This document shows, piece by piece, positions 47,505-56,101 of a DNA stretch of 64,000 bases. The notes beneath the pieces were generated by a model. It did not search any database. It was not told where the DNA came from and saw nothing but the letters and a program-made list of their open reading frames with translations. Origin of the DNA: CBDBIG01 sp965205845 [NCBI: bacterium] (GTDB lineage Bacteria; SAR324); NCBI GenBank assembly GCA_965205845.1, contig CBDBIG010000005.1, forward strand, positions 558,001 to 622,000, written 5' to 3'. Both the position numbers and the translations under genes were made by a program. Position 1 is the stretch's first letter. Each line of letters begins with the position of its first letter.

Positions 47505-48506
47505 CTAACGCAAGGCACCAAATTGTTTTTTTTGAATGTGGGGAGGCAAAGGATAGTAGCCATCTTTGGCCACAATGCGTTGGCCTTGGCGTGAGAGCAC
47601 AAACACCATAAACTCACGGGTTAATGGGTCTAACGGTTTATGGGGTGCCTTGTTAAGATACACGTACAACAAGCGGGCTAAGGGGTATTTTCCCCGAAGG
47701 GAATCGGCTTGGGTTGGCAGATAAAAAACCTTGCCCTTTTTGCTCAAGGGCACTGCCCTTACATCGGAAGTGCGATAGCCAATGCCTGAATAACCAATGC
47801 CTGCAAGATCTTTTGCCACCCCATTGACCACCGAAGACGACCCTGGTTGCTCTTTTACCGTACTCCGGAAATCCCCCTTAAAAAGCGCAATCTGCTTAAA
47901 ATAGCCATAGGTACCTGAAGCCGAATTGCGCCCATAAACGCTAATGCGCTGTGCGCCTAAACGGGTGTTTACAGCGATCTCTCGCCAGCGGTTAATGGGG
48001 TCGGGATAACCACCTTTGCGGGTGGAAGAAAAAATGGCGTCGACTTGCGGCAAAGTGAGACCTTGAATGGGGTTGTCCTTATGCACGTACACCGCCAAGG
48101 CATCAATGGCTACCGCTAGGGCAGTGGGGGGATAGCCGTATCTTTTCTCAAAGGATTCTGCCTCACGGCTTTTGATTTTGCGCGACATGGGACCCAATTG
48201 TGCGGTTTGGTCAATTAAAGCGGGTGGGGCAGTGCTTGAACCCTTGCCTTCAATTTGTACTTTCACGCTAGGGTGATGCCTGCGAAACGCTTCCCCCCAT
48301 TGGGTCATGAGATTGTTGAGGGTATCGGAGCCAATGCTACTGAGTGTCCCCGAGAAATTACCGCTTTTTTGATAGGGCGTTAAGTTTTTGTGGACTTTAA
48401 TTTGCGCACCGACTACCCCCGCATGGAGAACCGCGGCACACAAAAATACCGCAACCCCTTGCACACAAAAAGAAAACCATTTCATACGGTGAGGAGATGC
48501 CTTCAT
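47505..48506 (-). CDS. pstS: Periplasmic phosphate-binding protein PstS
   Basis: 333 residues with a signal peptide (VQGVAVFLCAAVLHAGVVGA). Phosphate-binding segments are GSDTLNNLMTQWGEAFRRHH, GKGSSTAPPALIDQTAQLGP and RNSASGTYGYFKQIALF, which match the Ser/Thr/Arg-lined site of PstS. It captures phosphate and hands it to PstCA. It heads the pstS-pstC-pstA-pstB-phoU operon. The 200-bp gap to pstC allows differential expression of the binding protein. A Pho box could not be recognised with confidence. Confidence 0.93.
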   Translation of the reverse strand: MKASPHRMKWFSFCVQGVAVFLCAAVLHAGVVGAQIKVHKNLTPYQKSGNFSGTLSSIGSDTLNNLMTQWGEAFRRHHPSVKVQIEGKGSSTAPPALIDQTAQLGPMSRKIKSREAESFEKRYGYPPTALAVAIDALAVYVHKDNPIQGLTLPQVDAIFSSTRKGGYPDPINRWREIAVNTRLGAQRISVYGRNSASGTYGYFKQIALFKGDFRSTVKEQPGSSSVVNGVAKDLAGIGYSGIGYRTSDVRAVPLSKKGKVFYLPTQADSLRGKYPLARLLYVYLNKAPHKPLDPLTREFMVFVLSRQGQRIVAKDGYYPLPPHIQKKQFGALR

Positions 48507-48999
48507 GGATGTTTAGCGCTTGCTTTTTATCGCACGCATGTGCCGTTGGTGGTGGATAGAAAATAGGATAAAAAAATTTACGCAGCGCACACCATGATTA
48601 CGACACCAAGGCTTGTTGTCAATGGAAAAATAACCCGCTTACAGCCAGCACAAGGTAACACACGTCCTCAACTGGTGCCCTGACACGCGGCGCCAAGCTT
48701 TGAGTATCCAGCCCAAACTTGCAATCAAAAGGCTCACCAGAGGCATTGCAGGCAGGGCGTCATTCGCCATGGTGCGCCTGCAGTCGTGTGTGAGGCATAG
48801 CGTTGAGGGGTTTATGAATGCGCGTTTCGCGTACGGAAGCTTGACCTCAAGGTGGAATGGCGTATACTAAGCTGCGAGTCTGGGATTTACAAGATAGCGG
48901 GGCTTGTTTTCAAAATGGTGCCAGAGCATTTGACCCGATGGGTTTGCCTCTAAGGGCTTGTTTTTGAGGGCTTGTTTTTGAGGGAGTATTAAAAAGGTC
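48507..48999. other. Divergent intergenic region pstS / lipoprotein
   Basis: 493 bp with no gene I can support. Near its right end a 15-bp unit (GGCTTGTTTTTGAGG) is duplicated at about 48956-48984. The pst promoter should lie here, but a clear Pho box was not found. Confidence 0.4.
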
Positions 49000-49446
49000 G
49001 TGAGGATATTTAGGGGTAAAAGCCTGCTTTTTGGGCTGGGATGTTGCGCGGCAGGGCTTTTGTTGGGTGCTTGTGCAGACGACACAAAAAAATTCCCCTC
49101 TGAAGGCACACAAACCACCCCCATTCCCATTCTTTTAACTGCCTTGCCTCGCACCAGTACGGTGGGAAGCACCTATAGTTTTTACACGATATTCAATGCC
49201 ACCGCCTCCACTTACACCGTGCGCCTCACAGAAGTGGATGAACCCATCAATTTGCTGGTATACCAAAACGCCTTTTTGAGTACCACCGCCAGCGACTTGT
49301 ACTGCAGTGCCATTGGGATTGCCAGCAGCAACGCCCCCACCGTGAGCTGTACGGGTAGCGTTACACCAATGGGCGGTATTTTGTACATTGTCGTGCAACC
49401 CTTGCAGTACGAGAATGGCTCACAATTTATGTTGGCAGTGAATTAA
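49000..49446 (+). CDS. Small lipoprotein of unknown function
   Basis: 148 residues from a GTG. The signal peptide ends in a lipobox (LLLGACADD), so the protein is lipidated on the cysteine. The Asp pair after the cysteine would favour inner-membrane retention under the E. coli rule. The mature part is Ser/Thr-rich and beta-like (YTVRLTEVDEPINLLVYQNA), with two further cysteines about 15 residues apart (LYCSAIG and SCTGS). I do not recognise a family. It precedes queG on the same strand. Confidence 0.65.
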   Translation: MRIFRGKSLLFGLGCCAAGLLLGACADDTKKFPSEGTQTTPIPILLTALPRTSTVGSTYSFYTIFNATASTYTVRLTEVDEPINLLVYQNAFLSTTASDLYCSAIGIASSNAPTVSCTGSVTPMGGILYIVVQPLQYENGSQFMLAVN

Positions 49447-49513
49447 TCCCTTAATCAATGGGTTATGTGCTATTTTTTCAGCCTGGGCTGTTGGCTATGG
49501 TGATAGCGCCCAA

Positions 49514-50935
49514 ATGCTCTGGGCTAATGGTGGCAAATTGCCCCGTTGCCGCCAGTCAACATCCCCCTTTGCGCCCTGTTGTTTACTTGCTACTTACAAC
49601 GCCAATTTTGCGCATGAGGCTCGCTTGCTGAATACCGCCCAATTGACCCAGTCCATCAAGCAGCATGCCCTTGCCTTGGGGTTTATGCAAGTGGGCATCA
49701 CGCCCGCGCACCCTGCACTGACCCATGGATTTTACACCCAGTGGCTCGAGGCAGGTTACGCCGCACAGATGGCCTATTTACACCGCCATGCTCCCCTTAA
49801 AACCGATCCACGCAAACTACTGCCCCAGGCACGTTCGGTTATTTGCTTAATCCACCCCCACCCACACACGCCCCAGGAGGTACAACGGGTGAACGGGCTG
49901 TATCCAGCGCAACAAGGCCAACGCCTTGCCCATGGGCGCATTGCAGGTTATGCCTTGGGGGAAGACTATCATACGGTGGCGCACACCAAATTGAAGCGCC
50001 TCGCTCTTTACATTCAACACCACCCACACCCCGCCGAGGAAAGCCCGTTGCATTGGCGTGCGGTGGTCGATTCCGCGCCATTACTTGAGCGTGAATATGC
50101 CGTGCGTGCTGGCTTGGGTTGGATTGGTAAAAATGCCATGCTGATTCACCCACAATTGGGATCGCAATTTACCCTCGCCACCTTGCTGGTGAGTTGGGAT
50201 TTAACCTTCGATGCGCCTCAATCGCCGCGCAGCAGGTCGCCAAAGTCCGTGGGAGGGGCGTTGGGAGGGCACCTGGTTTACGAGCGCTGTGGTTCGTGTA
50301 CAGCCTGCATGGTCGCTTGCCCTACGGGGGCGATTGTGGAAGAGAAAAAAATAGATTCCGCACGCTGCATTTCCTATTTAACCATCGAACATAAGGGCGA
50401 TATTGCACCTGATCTTGGCCAGAAAATGCAAGAATGGGTGTTTGGCTGCGATATCTGCCAACAGGTTTGCCCATGGAATGCTGCGCCGTTAGTGCCTCCA
50501 ACCACCAATACTGCCCCAGCCCCGTTAAAGCCCAGCTGCCCTCTGGTCAAAAAAACGTCCCTTGCACCATCCCCCGCCAAGCCTTTTCCAAACTTTGAGC
50601 GCAGCCAGTCTAACCCCCAAAACCCCCTGCCTAGGATTTCACCAAGGCCACACCTGCCTACATTGCTGGCCCTAAGCCCGCTGGAATTTAAGTACCGCTT
50701 TGGGAACACACCGCTGATGCGTACAAAACGGCGTGGCTTGCTACGCAACGCCGCGGTTGCGTTGGGCAATTTGTGGCGGGCGGGCACGCTAGCGCCAGCG
50801 GCCCAAAAAGAAGCGCACCAAGCCCTGTACGCAGCGCTGGGCGACCAAGAAGCCCTGGTGCGCACGGCGGCTCAACAAAGCTTGGCGGGCAAGAAAAAAC
50901 ACCACACTTCTCTTCCATCCCATACATCCACCTAA
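49514..50935 (+). CDS. queG: Epoxyqueuosine reductase QueG
   Basis: 473 residues as an open frame; the conserved protein begins near LNTAQLTQSIKQHALALGF, so a TTG at 49625 may be the real start. The cobalamin-binding domain includes RAVVDSAPLLEREYAVRAG and LGWIGKNAMLIHP. Two [4Fe-4S] clusters follow: CGSCTACMVACPTGAI and CDICQQVCPWN. A HEAT-like C-terminal end (RNAAVALGNL) closes the protein. It reduces epoxyqueuosine to queuosine at tRNA position 34 using B12. A Pro-rich insert of ~55 residues follows the second cluster. Confidence 0.92.
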   Translation: MLWANGGKLPRCRQSTSPFAPCCLLATYNANFAHEARLLNTAQLTQSIKQHALALGFMQVGITPAHPALTHGFYTQWLEAGYAAQMAYLHRHAPLKTDPRKLLPQARSVICLIHPHPHTPQEVQRVNGLYPAQQGQRLAHGRIAGYALGEDYHTVAHTKLKRLALYIQHHPHPAEESPLHWRAVVDSAPLLEREYAVRAGLGWIGKNAMLIHPQLGSQFTLATLLVSWDLTFDAPQSPRSRSPKSVGGALGGHLVYERCGSCTACMVACPTGAIVEEKKIDSARCISYLTIEHKGDIAPDLGQKMQEWVFGCDICQQVCPWNAAPLVPPTTNTAPAPLKPSCPLVKKTSLAPSPAKPFPNFERSQSNPQNPLPRISPRPHLPTLLALSPLEFKYRFGNTPLMRTKRRGLLRNAAVALGNLWRAGTLAPAAQKEAHQALYAALGDQEALVRTAAQQSLAGKKKHHTSLPSHTST

Positions 50936-50976
50936 ACCTTATCATCATCGATGGCTCACAAGAAACGAGGCAAGAG

Positions 50977-51312
50977 GGAGCACCCTAATCGTTGGTGTTG
51001 CCATAAATCCCTGTGCCATCCCGGTTTGAGGGGGGAAGCACCTGGGCTTGTACCCTGCAAAGGGAGCACCCTAATCGTTGGTGTTGCCATAAATCCCTGT
51101 GCCATCCCGGTTTGAGGGGGGAAGCACCTGGGCTTGTACCCTGCAAAGGGAGCACCCTAATCGTTGGTGTTGCCATAAATCCCTGTGCCATCCCGGTTTG
51201 AGGGGGGAAGCACCTGGGCTTGTACCCTGCAAAGGGAGCACCCTAATCGTTGGTGTTGCCATAAGTCCCTGTGCCATCCCGGTTTGAAGGGGAAGCACCT
51301 GGGCTTGTACCC
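50977..51312. repeat. Tandem array, 86-bp unit, 4 copies, built from the zapB-like gene's 3' end
   Basis: CCCTAATCGTTGGTGTTGCC recurs at 50983, 51069, 51155 and 51241. The last copy is the real end of the zapB-like gene (about 24 codons plus stop); the three others are nearly identical duplicates that carry the same stop. It lies between convergent queG and zapB. Confidence 0.95.
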
Positions 51313-51656
51313 TCTTGGCCGCTTTCTTCATTGGCGTAAGGTGAGATCACCCCCGTCATGCTATCACTGCTGGTGCTGCCAGCGTTCGTCGCAGCAAAAC
51401 CAATCACGTTGCTGCTTGGATTGCTGGGGGCTTGGTTTGGATTGCCAGCGCCACTCGCCTCTTTGGCGGCAGTGGTTTGTTGTTCGTCAAGTGCTTCCAT
51501 TTTGTCTAACAAACTGTGCAGCCTGCTTTGCAGGTCACTGCGCTCTTGCTTCAACTTCTTAATCTCAGCACGCATACGCGTAATGGTTTGAATGGCCACT
51601 TCCACTTTGGATTCTAAAGCGGTTAGCAATTCGATAGTCATCGGTGTATTCTCCAT
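51243..51656 (-). CDS. ZapB-like coiled-coil cell-division protein
   Basis: 137 residues. Residues 7-60 form a coiled coil, TIELLTALESKVEVAIQTIT then MRAEIKKLKQERSDLQSRLH, close in pattern to ZapB, which bridges the Z-ring and chromosome terminus through ZapA. The remaining ~75 residues are an unstructured Ser/Asn/Gly-rich tail. The C-terminal codons fall inside the 86-bp array, and its duplicates would encode similar peptides (NRDGTGIYGNTND). No zapA is adjacent. Short coiled coils are hard to assign, so the name is tentative. Confidence 0.6.
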   Translation of the reverse strand: MENTPMTIELLTALESKVEVAIQTITRMRAEIKKLKQERSDLQSRLHSLLDKMEALDEQQTTAAKEASGAGNPNQAPSNPSSNVIGFAATNAGSTSSDSMTGVISPYANEESGQEGTSPGASPSNRDGTGTYGNTND

Positions 51657-52017
51657 AAGAGGGCGATTTTGTTGGTGTAATCAAGCGATTAGGTTCATGC
51701 CTTTCAAGCATGCATACCCGGATGTTTTATGGCAAACACGCTCCAGGGCAAAAACATGCCTCTTACAGGCATGAATGCGCTAGGGGGCGCAAGCCCAATT
51801 TTGTGGATCGCAAAAGAAATTCGGATTGCATCAGCGACCGCTACGCCTCGCAACATGCACCTCACAACAAATGTGAACCACCACGCACCGTTACAATAAA
51901 TGCTCTGAAAAGTCAATTTTTGGGGGTATTTTTGAAAATTTTGGCTGTAGAAATCCGTTTGTAAGACGTTAGTGCACCATAGAGCAATCGAAGCAAAGGC
52001 ATTAAAATGAGGGCACT
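51657..52017. other. Intergenic region with small hairpins
   Basis: 361 bp between divergent genes. CATGCCT-CTTAC-AGGCATG (51754-51772) is a perfect small hairpin. In other Proteobacteria 6S RNA lies near zapA/zapB genes, but I could not fold this stretch into the 6S long hairpin. Confidence 0.35.
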
Positions 52018-52758
52018 TTGAGGCTGAATAAAAAATTGTTACTCAATGGTTATGCACTGCCTTTGGTGGTGGGAAGCGACCTTGTGTGCATGGGCTTTAA
52101 CCAAGCCACCAGCGCTAAATTTGAGATCCAAACCACCGAACCGCTACCGCACCGTTGTACGGTGGAGTTTTTTGCGGGCATCGCCAGCGATGTGCAACAG
52201 CATTTAATGGTGTGTGGACTGTTGACCAGTGTGCGCCGGAGCCCCACGGGTTGGCAGCTTGAAGTGCATGAGAGCTCCGAACGCCTCGAGCAGCCCGTGC
52301 GCATCGACTTATCAGCCTGCACAGGGCGCGATGTTCTCGCAACCCTCCAGCGGCGGATGGGCTTGCAGTTTTTGTCGCCTAAGCAAGAAAAAAGAATGAA
52401 CCTTGCGCTACCCGCGTTTTGCTTTGAAGGCAGTGCCAACCAAGTACTGTTGCATTTGGGCAAGGCCCTTGGCATTCGCGGCGCTATTTGGCAGCAGCTC
52501 AGCGATGGGCGCGTGTTTTGGGGGGCATGGAACAAGGCACCCTTTAACGCCCACCCTTTAAACATGGATCCGCGCTTGATTAAGCATTGGGACCCACGCA
52601 AAGGGGTGATGCAGTTGCATTACATCCCCGCTTTAAAACCAGGGGTCGTTTTGCAGGGACCTTGGGGCTTGCTGAGGGTCGATGCGCTGGTGTTTAACGA
52701 TGCCGAGGTACATGCTCAATGCACGGCTGTAAGCTCTCAAGCATTGCATGCCAGCTAA
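52018..52758 (+). CDS. Orphan protein, weakly like a phage tail hub protein
   Basis: 246 residues from a TTG with GAGGG four bases upstream; no membrane segment or signal peptide. The N-terminal strand PLVVGSDLVCMGFNQATSAK and the C-terminal LKPGVVLQGPWGLLRVDALV recall the beta-rich baseplate hub (gpD/VgrG-like) layout, but no residue motif proves it. No other phage structural gene is near. It overlaps the convergent enoyl-CoA hydratase by four bases. I do not recognise a definite family. Confidence 0.45.
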   Translation: MRLNKKLLLNGYALPLVVGSDLVCMGFNQATSAKFEIQTTEPLPHRCTVEFFAGIASDVQQHLMVCGLLTSVRRSPTGWQLEVHESSERLEQPVRIDLSACTGRDVLATLQRRMGLQFLSPKQEKRMNLALPAFCFEGSANQVLLHLGKALGIRGAIWQQLSDGRVFWGAWNKAPFNAHPLNMDPRLIKHWDPRKGVMQLHYIPALKPGVVLQGPWGLLRVDALVFNDAEVHAQCTAVSSQALHAS

Positions 52759-53570
52759 CGCCCTTGAAACACAGCCTTGCGTTTTTCCATAAAGGCGGTG
52801 CGTCCTTCAATGTAGTCTTGGGAATCAAAACACGCTTCTACCGCTGCTTGAATTCCTGCCTCATCGCAGTGGTCAGGGTTTTTGAGCAATTCTTTAACCG
52901 CCTTTTTGGCGGCCATAATGCTTAAGGGTGCGTTGTTGCCAATGGTTTTGGCATAGGCGCGCGTAAAACCTTCGAGCCCTTCAGGGGGGAGAACCTTGCT
53001 AACCATGCCCATGCCAAGGGCTTCGTGGGCGGTAAATTGGCGGGCAGTGAAGAAAATTTCCATGGTATTCGCAGGTCCCACCACGTCCATCAGGTTTTTA
53101 ATGCCCTTCATGCCATAGCCCACACCCAGTTTGGCCGCAGGCACACCAAAGCGTGATTCGGTCGAGGCCAAGCGCAGATCACAGCACATGGCAATGCCTG
53201 CACCACCGCCAATGCAAAAGCCGTGTATCATGGCAATAGTCGGCTTGGGGCAATGGTAGACGGCATCGTTAGCAGCACCCACTTTTTGGTCGTAGACCTG
53301 GGTAGCGTTGACCGAATGACGCACGTTATCAAATTGGGAAATATCGGCCCCCGAAACGAAGGCCTTATTGCCCGCACCACGCAAGATAACCAAGCGAATG
53401 TCATCATCGCCGTTAAAATGCTCCATAATAACGGGCAGAGCCTCCCACATTTCAAGCGAGACCGCATTGCGTTTTTCGGGTTGGTTAAACACCAGCCAAC
53501 CAAGAGGACCTTCCTTGATCGCAAGAATTTTTGGGGTTGGGGAAATGGTGAGCGTCGTGGCGGCTTCCAT
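52755..53570 (-). CDS. Enoyl-CoA hydratase/isomerase family protein
   Basis: 271 residues with the crotonase fold. The oxyanion-hole segments are FVSGADISQF and IHGFCIGGGAGIAMCCDLRL. The segment SRFGVPAAKLGVGYGMKGIK replaces the usual catalytic glutamates with small residues, as in a subgroup of uncharacterised proteobacterial members. The C-terminal end DSQDYIEGRTAFMEKRK is standard. Hydration of an enoyl-CoA is the default guess, but another crotonase reaction is possible. No beta-oxidation partner is adjacent. Confidence 0.88.
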   Translation of the reverse strand: MEAATTLTISPTPKILAIKEGPLGWLVFNQPEKRNAVSLEMWEALPVIMEHFNGDDDIRLVILRGAGNKAFVSGADISQFDNVRHSVNATQVYDQKVGAANDAVYHCPKPTIAMIHGFCIGGGAGIAMCCDLRLASTESRFGVPAAKLGVGYGMKGIKNLMDVVGPANTMEIFFTARQFTAHEALGMGMVSKVLPPEGLEGFTRAYAKTIGNNAPLSIMAAKKAVKELLKNPDHCDEAGIQAAVEACFDSQDYIEGRTAFMEKRKAVFQGR

Positions 53571-53891
53571 AAGGGGTTGGGCTAGCGTCCTTTTTTTTTT
53601 AATGCATTGGGTTAAAACATGGGTTTACATATGCACGCCGATGCCACGGCTACCCATGGCGCGATTGCCTTAGTGACCCTAAAAAAAATAAGTGTATCCC
53701 TGGTTTTTTCGCGCTTTTTTTTGCCCAGGGGGGGCATCCTATTCCACTTGCTTGCAAATTCTTTGATGCATTCAATGCCCTGGCTACACCCTTTATCACA
53801 CGTTAAGCCGGTGAGGGCAACACGCCCCTCCCGATGGTCATGGCCAAAAATAGAGGACCTTTCTTGTGAAGGAAGGTTGCAAGGTCTCATC
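53571..53891. other. Intergenic region without recognised feature
   Basis: 321 bp between two minus-strand genes. A run of ten T lies at 53591-53600. The open frames at 53612-53900 on either strand show no family pattern. Confidence 0.4.
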
Positions 53892-55949
53892 CTAAATTAG
53901 GCTTTGAGGGTCACCCCTCCACCCCTTTTTTTTTCCGGATGCTGCGACACCTTGCTTGCGTTTATCGACAAGGCGGCGCGAGGGTTTGGATAGCTGTGCT
54001 TCGCGCATCATACGGTTACGGGTTTTACGCCTTTTGCTGTACGGGTAGGTAAGAGTGTCTAATTCTCGAGCGTAAAAGTCAAAAAAATCTGGATTGGGTG
54101 GGTTCCCCGTTTCATGGCTACGCCTCACGATGCGGCGTTTGAGCGTTTCTTTCCCAAACTGCATTTGCGCGAGTACATCAGCACTACTTTGCCCAAACAA
54201 TGCCTGTTGATAACACCATTGCCCATCGCCTTGTATGCGCACATGAATAATATCGGGGTCGCCCAACAGGTTATGTAAATCGCCCATTACCTCTTGGTAC
54301 GCACCCACTAAAAACACGCCTAGCCAGTAGGATTCCCCTGGGTTGGGGCGGTGCACGGGTAGGGTAGATTGCAAGCCGTTGCCATTGGGGTAACGCGAAA
54401 TACGCCCATCGGAATCGCAGGTAATATCGTGCAAAATGGCGTGGTATTGGGGTTTTTCATGCAGGCGCTGCAACGGCATTGTGGGAAATTCTTGACCAAT
54501 CGCCCACGCGTCAGGCAAGGATTGAAACACCGAAAAATTACACAGCCATTTTTGCGCGAGCAAGTTGCCTATTTTGCTGCGTTCAGCCCTCCCCAAAGCA
54601 CCTTCTTGTTCAAGGGTGTTGACCTGATGCGCCGTATCCCAAAAAGCGGCTTCCACCTGTGCGCGTTGTGTGAGGTTGAGCCTGCCCTGATTAAACAGCA
54701 ACGTGGCTTGTTTGCGCAGTTGTTTGGCCCGTTTCCAAGCAAGCAAAGCGTTGTGGGTGTGCATACTGCCGCCAAGGGCACGCAGTTTTTGCTCAGGTTT
54801 TGAGGCTGCTACCAACGGCGCAGGCAAGGGAGGTTTGGCGGGTGTGCGTTCAAGCACATCGAGCACCAGCATGGTGTGGTGTGCAGTTAGGGCGCGACCG
54901 TGCTCGGTGGCTAAAGTAGGGTGAGGCACCCTTGCTTGGGTGCAACCTCTTGCCAATTCTGTGCACACAATCTCGGCAAAATCGGCCTCTTGATAGCTCA
55001 CCCCAAAGTCCTTGGCTTGGCCCAAACCCGTGTAGTCTACCCCCAACCCACCGCCAATATCGACAACGTTTAGCGGGGCACCCAAACGGCGTAATTCGAC
55101 GTAATAACGCGTGGCTTCACGCATGGCTTGATGCATGTGCGCAACATGGCTCATTTGACTGCCCAAGTGCACGTGCAACAAGTGCCATTGGTCAAGGGCA
55201 TTGGCCTGTTGCAGCAAGGCGATTGCTTGGAGTAATTCTCCCGCGTTCAAACCAAATTTAGAGCGATCCCCCCCGGAATCCTCCCATTTTCCTGATCCGA
55301 GGGCATTGAGTTTTATCCTAATGCCTAAGGGTGCCTCGATGCCCTCCGCGCGGCAGAGGGACAAAATAAGGGTAAGTTCTTGGAGTGTCTCAGCCACCAA
55401 GTGCACATTTTTGTGGAGGTGGCGAATGCCGTGTAAGGCTAACCGAATCGCGTTTTCATCCTTACGCCCGTTAAACACAATCAACGCCTTGGGTGCTGTT
55501 TTCACGGTTAAGGCAATGTGTAACTCCGGTTTTGAGCCTGCCTCAACACCCATGGTATGGCGCATGCCAAAGCGTAAAATTTCTTCAACCACTTGGCGTT
55601 GTGGATTGGTTTTTAAAGGGAGAAGACCTATTTTTTTCCCCATAAAACCTTGTTTTTGGGCAGCTTGGTCAAAGCAGTGTTGCAAATAATGGACTCGATG
55701 GGCTAGAACATCGGAAAAGCGAATGATTAACGGCAAAGAAAACCCTTGCTGCAAGGTATCCTTAACGAGTTCCGTTAAGGGTATCGAAGGCCCTTGGGTA
55801 CCCTGGGGACTGACCATAAGCAGCCCATTTTGGGCCACCTTAAAATACCCTCCTCCCCAACCTGCAACGTGATACAAGGCGGCAGAATCTTTTGCACACC
55901 AGCGGGTGTTAGGGCCGGCATGGGGTACGTTGTTGGGCATGGTAATCAA
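53892..55949 (-). CDS. speA: Biosynthetic arginine decarboxylase
   Basis: 685 residues, slightly longer than the usual ~630-660. The PLP lysine lies in GLLPLKTNPQRQVVEEIL. The glycine-rich phosphate loop is NVVDIGGGLGVDYTG and the catalytic cysteine motif is CDSDGRISRYP. A basic C-terminal tail (RLVDKRKQGVAASGKKKGWR) is added. It converts arginine to agmatine, the first step of a putrescine/spermidine route, needing PLP and Mg. It stands alone, and speB is not visible. Confidence 0.95.
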   Translation of the reverse strand: MITMPNNVPHAGPNTRWCAKDSAALYHVAGWGGGYFKVAQNGLLMVSPQGTQGPSIPLTELVKDTLQQGFSLPLIIRFSDVLAHRVHYLQHCFDQAAQKQGFMGKKIGLLPLKTNPQRQVVEEILRFGMRHTMGVEAGSKPELHIALTVKTAPKALIVFNGRKDENAIRLALHGIRHLHKNVHLVAETLQELTLILSLCRAEGIEAPLGIRIKLNALGSGKWEDSGGDRSKFGLNAGELLQAIALLQQANALDQWHLLHVHLGSQMSHVAHMHQAMREATRYYVELRRLGAPLNVVDIGGGLGVDYTGLGQAKDFGVSYQEADFAEIVCTELARGCTQARVPHPTLATEHGRALTAHHTMLVLDVLERTPAKPPLPAPLVAASKPEQKLRALGGSMHTHNALLAWKRAKQLRKQATLLFNQGRLNLTQRAQVEAAFWDTAHQVNTLEQEGALGRAERSKIGNLLAQKWLCNFSVFQSLPDAWAIGQEFPTMPLQRLHEKPQYHAILHDITCDSDGRISRYPNGNGLQSTLPVHRPNPGESYWLGVFLVGAYQEVMGDLHNLLGDPDIIHVRIQGDGQWCYQQALFGQSSADVLAQMQFGKETLKRRIVRRSHETGNPPNPDFFDFYARELDTLTYPYSKRRKTRNRMMREAQLSKPSRRLVDKRKQGVAASGKKKGWRGDPQSLI

Positions 55950-56101
55950 AAAGAGAAAGTGAAAAATTAAGGTTTGAAGGTTGTTGACCGGGGCAACTTA
56001 CGCGGAAGATAAAAGGGGCTCAAACCTTGCTTGAGGCTGCGGCGACCGATTGCTTACCCACGCATTAGGGGCATGGTAGCCGTGGCAGCAAAACGCCAAG
56101 C

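Noticed and set aside
48507-48999. Pho box upstream of pstS
   Set aside because: No convincing pair of CTGTCAT-like direct repeats at 11-bp spacing was seen.
51657-52017. 6S RNA next to the zapB-like gene
   Set aside because: The region does not fold into the long interrupted hairpin expected; only small local hairpins are seen.
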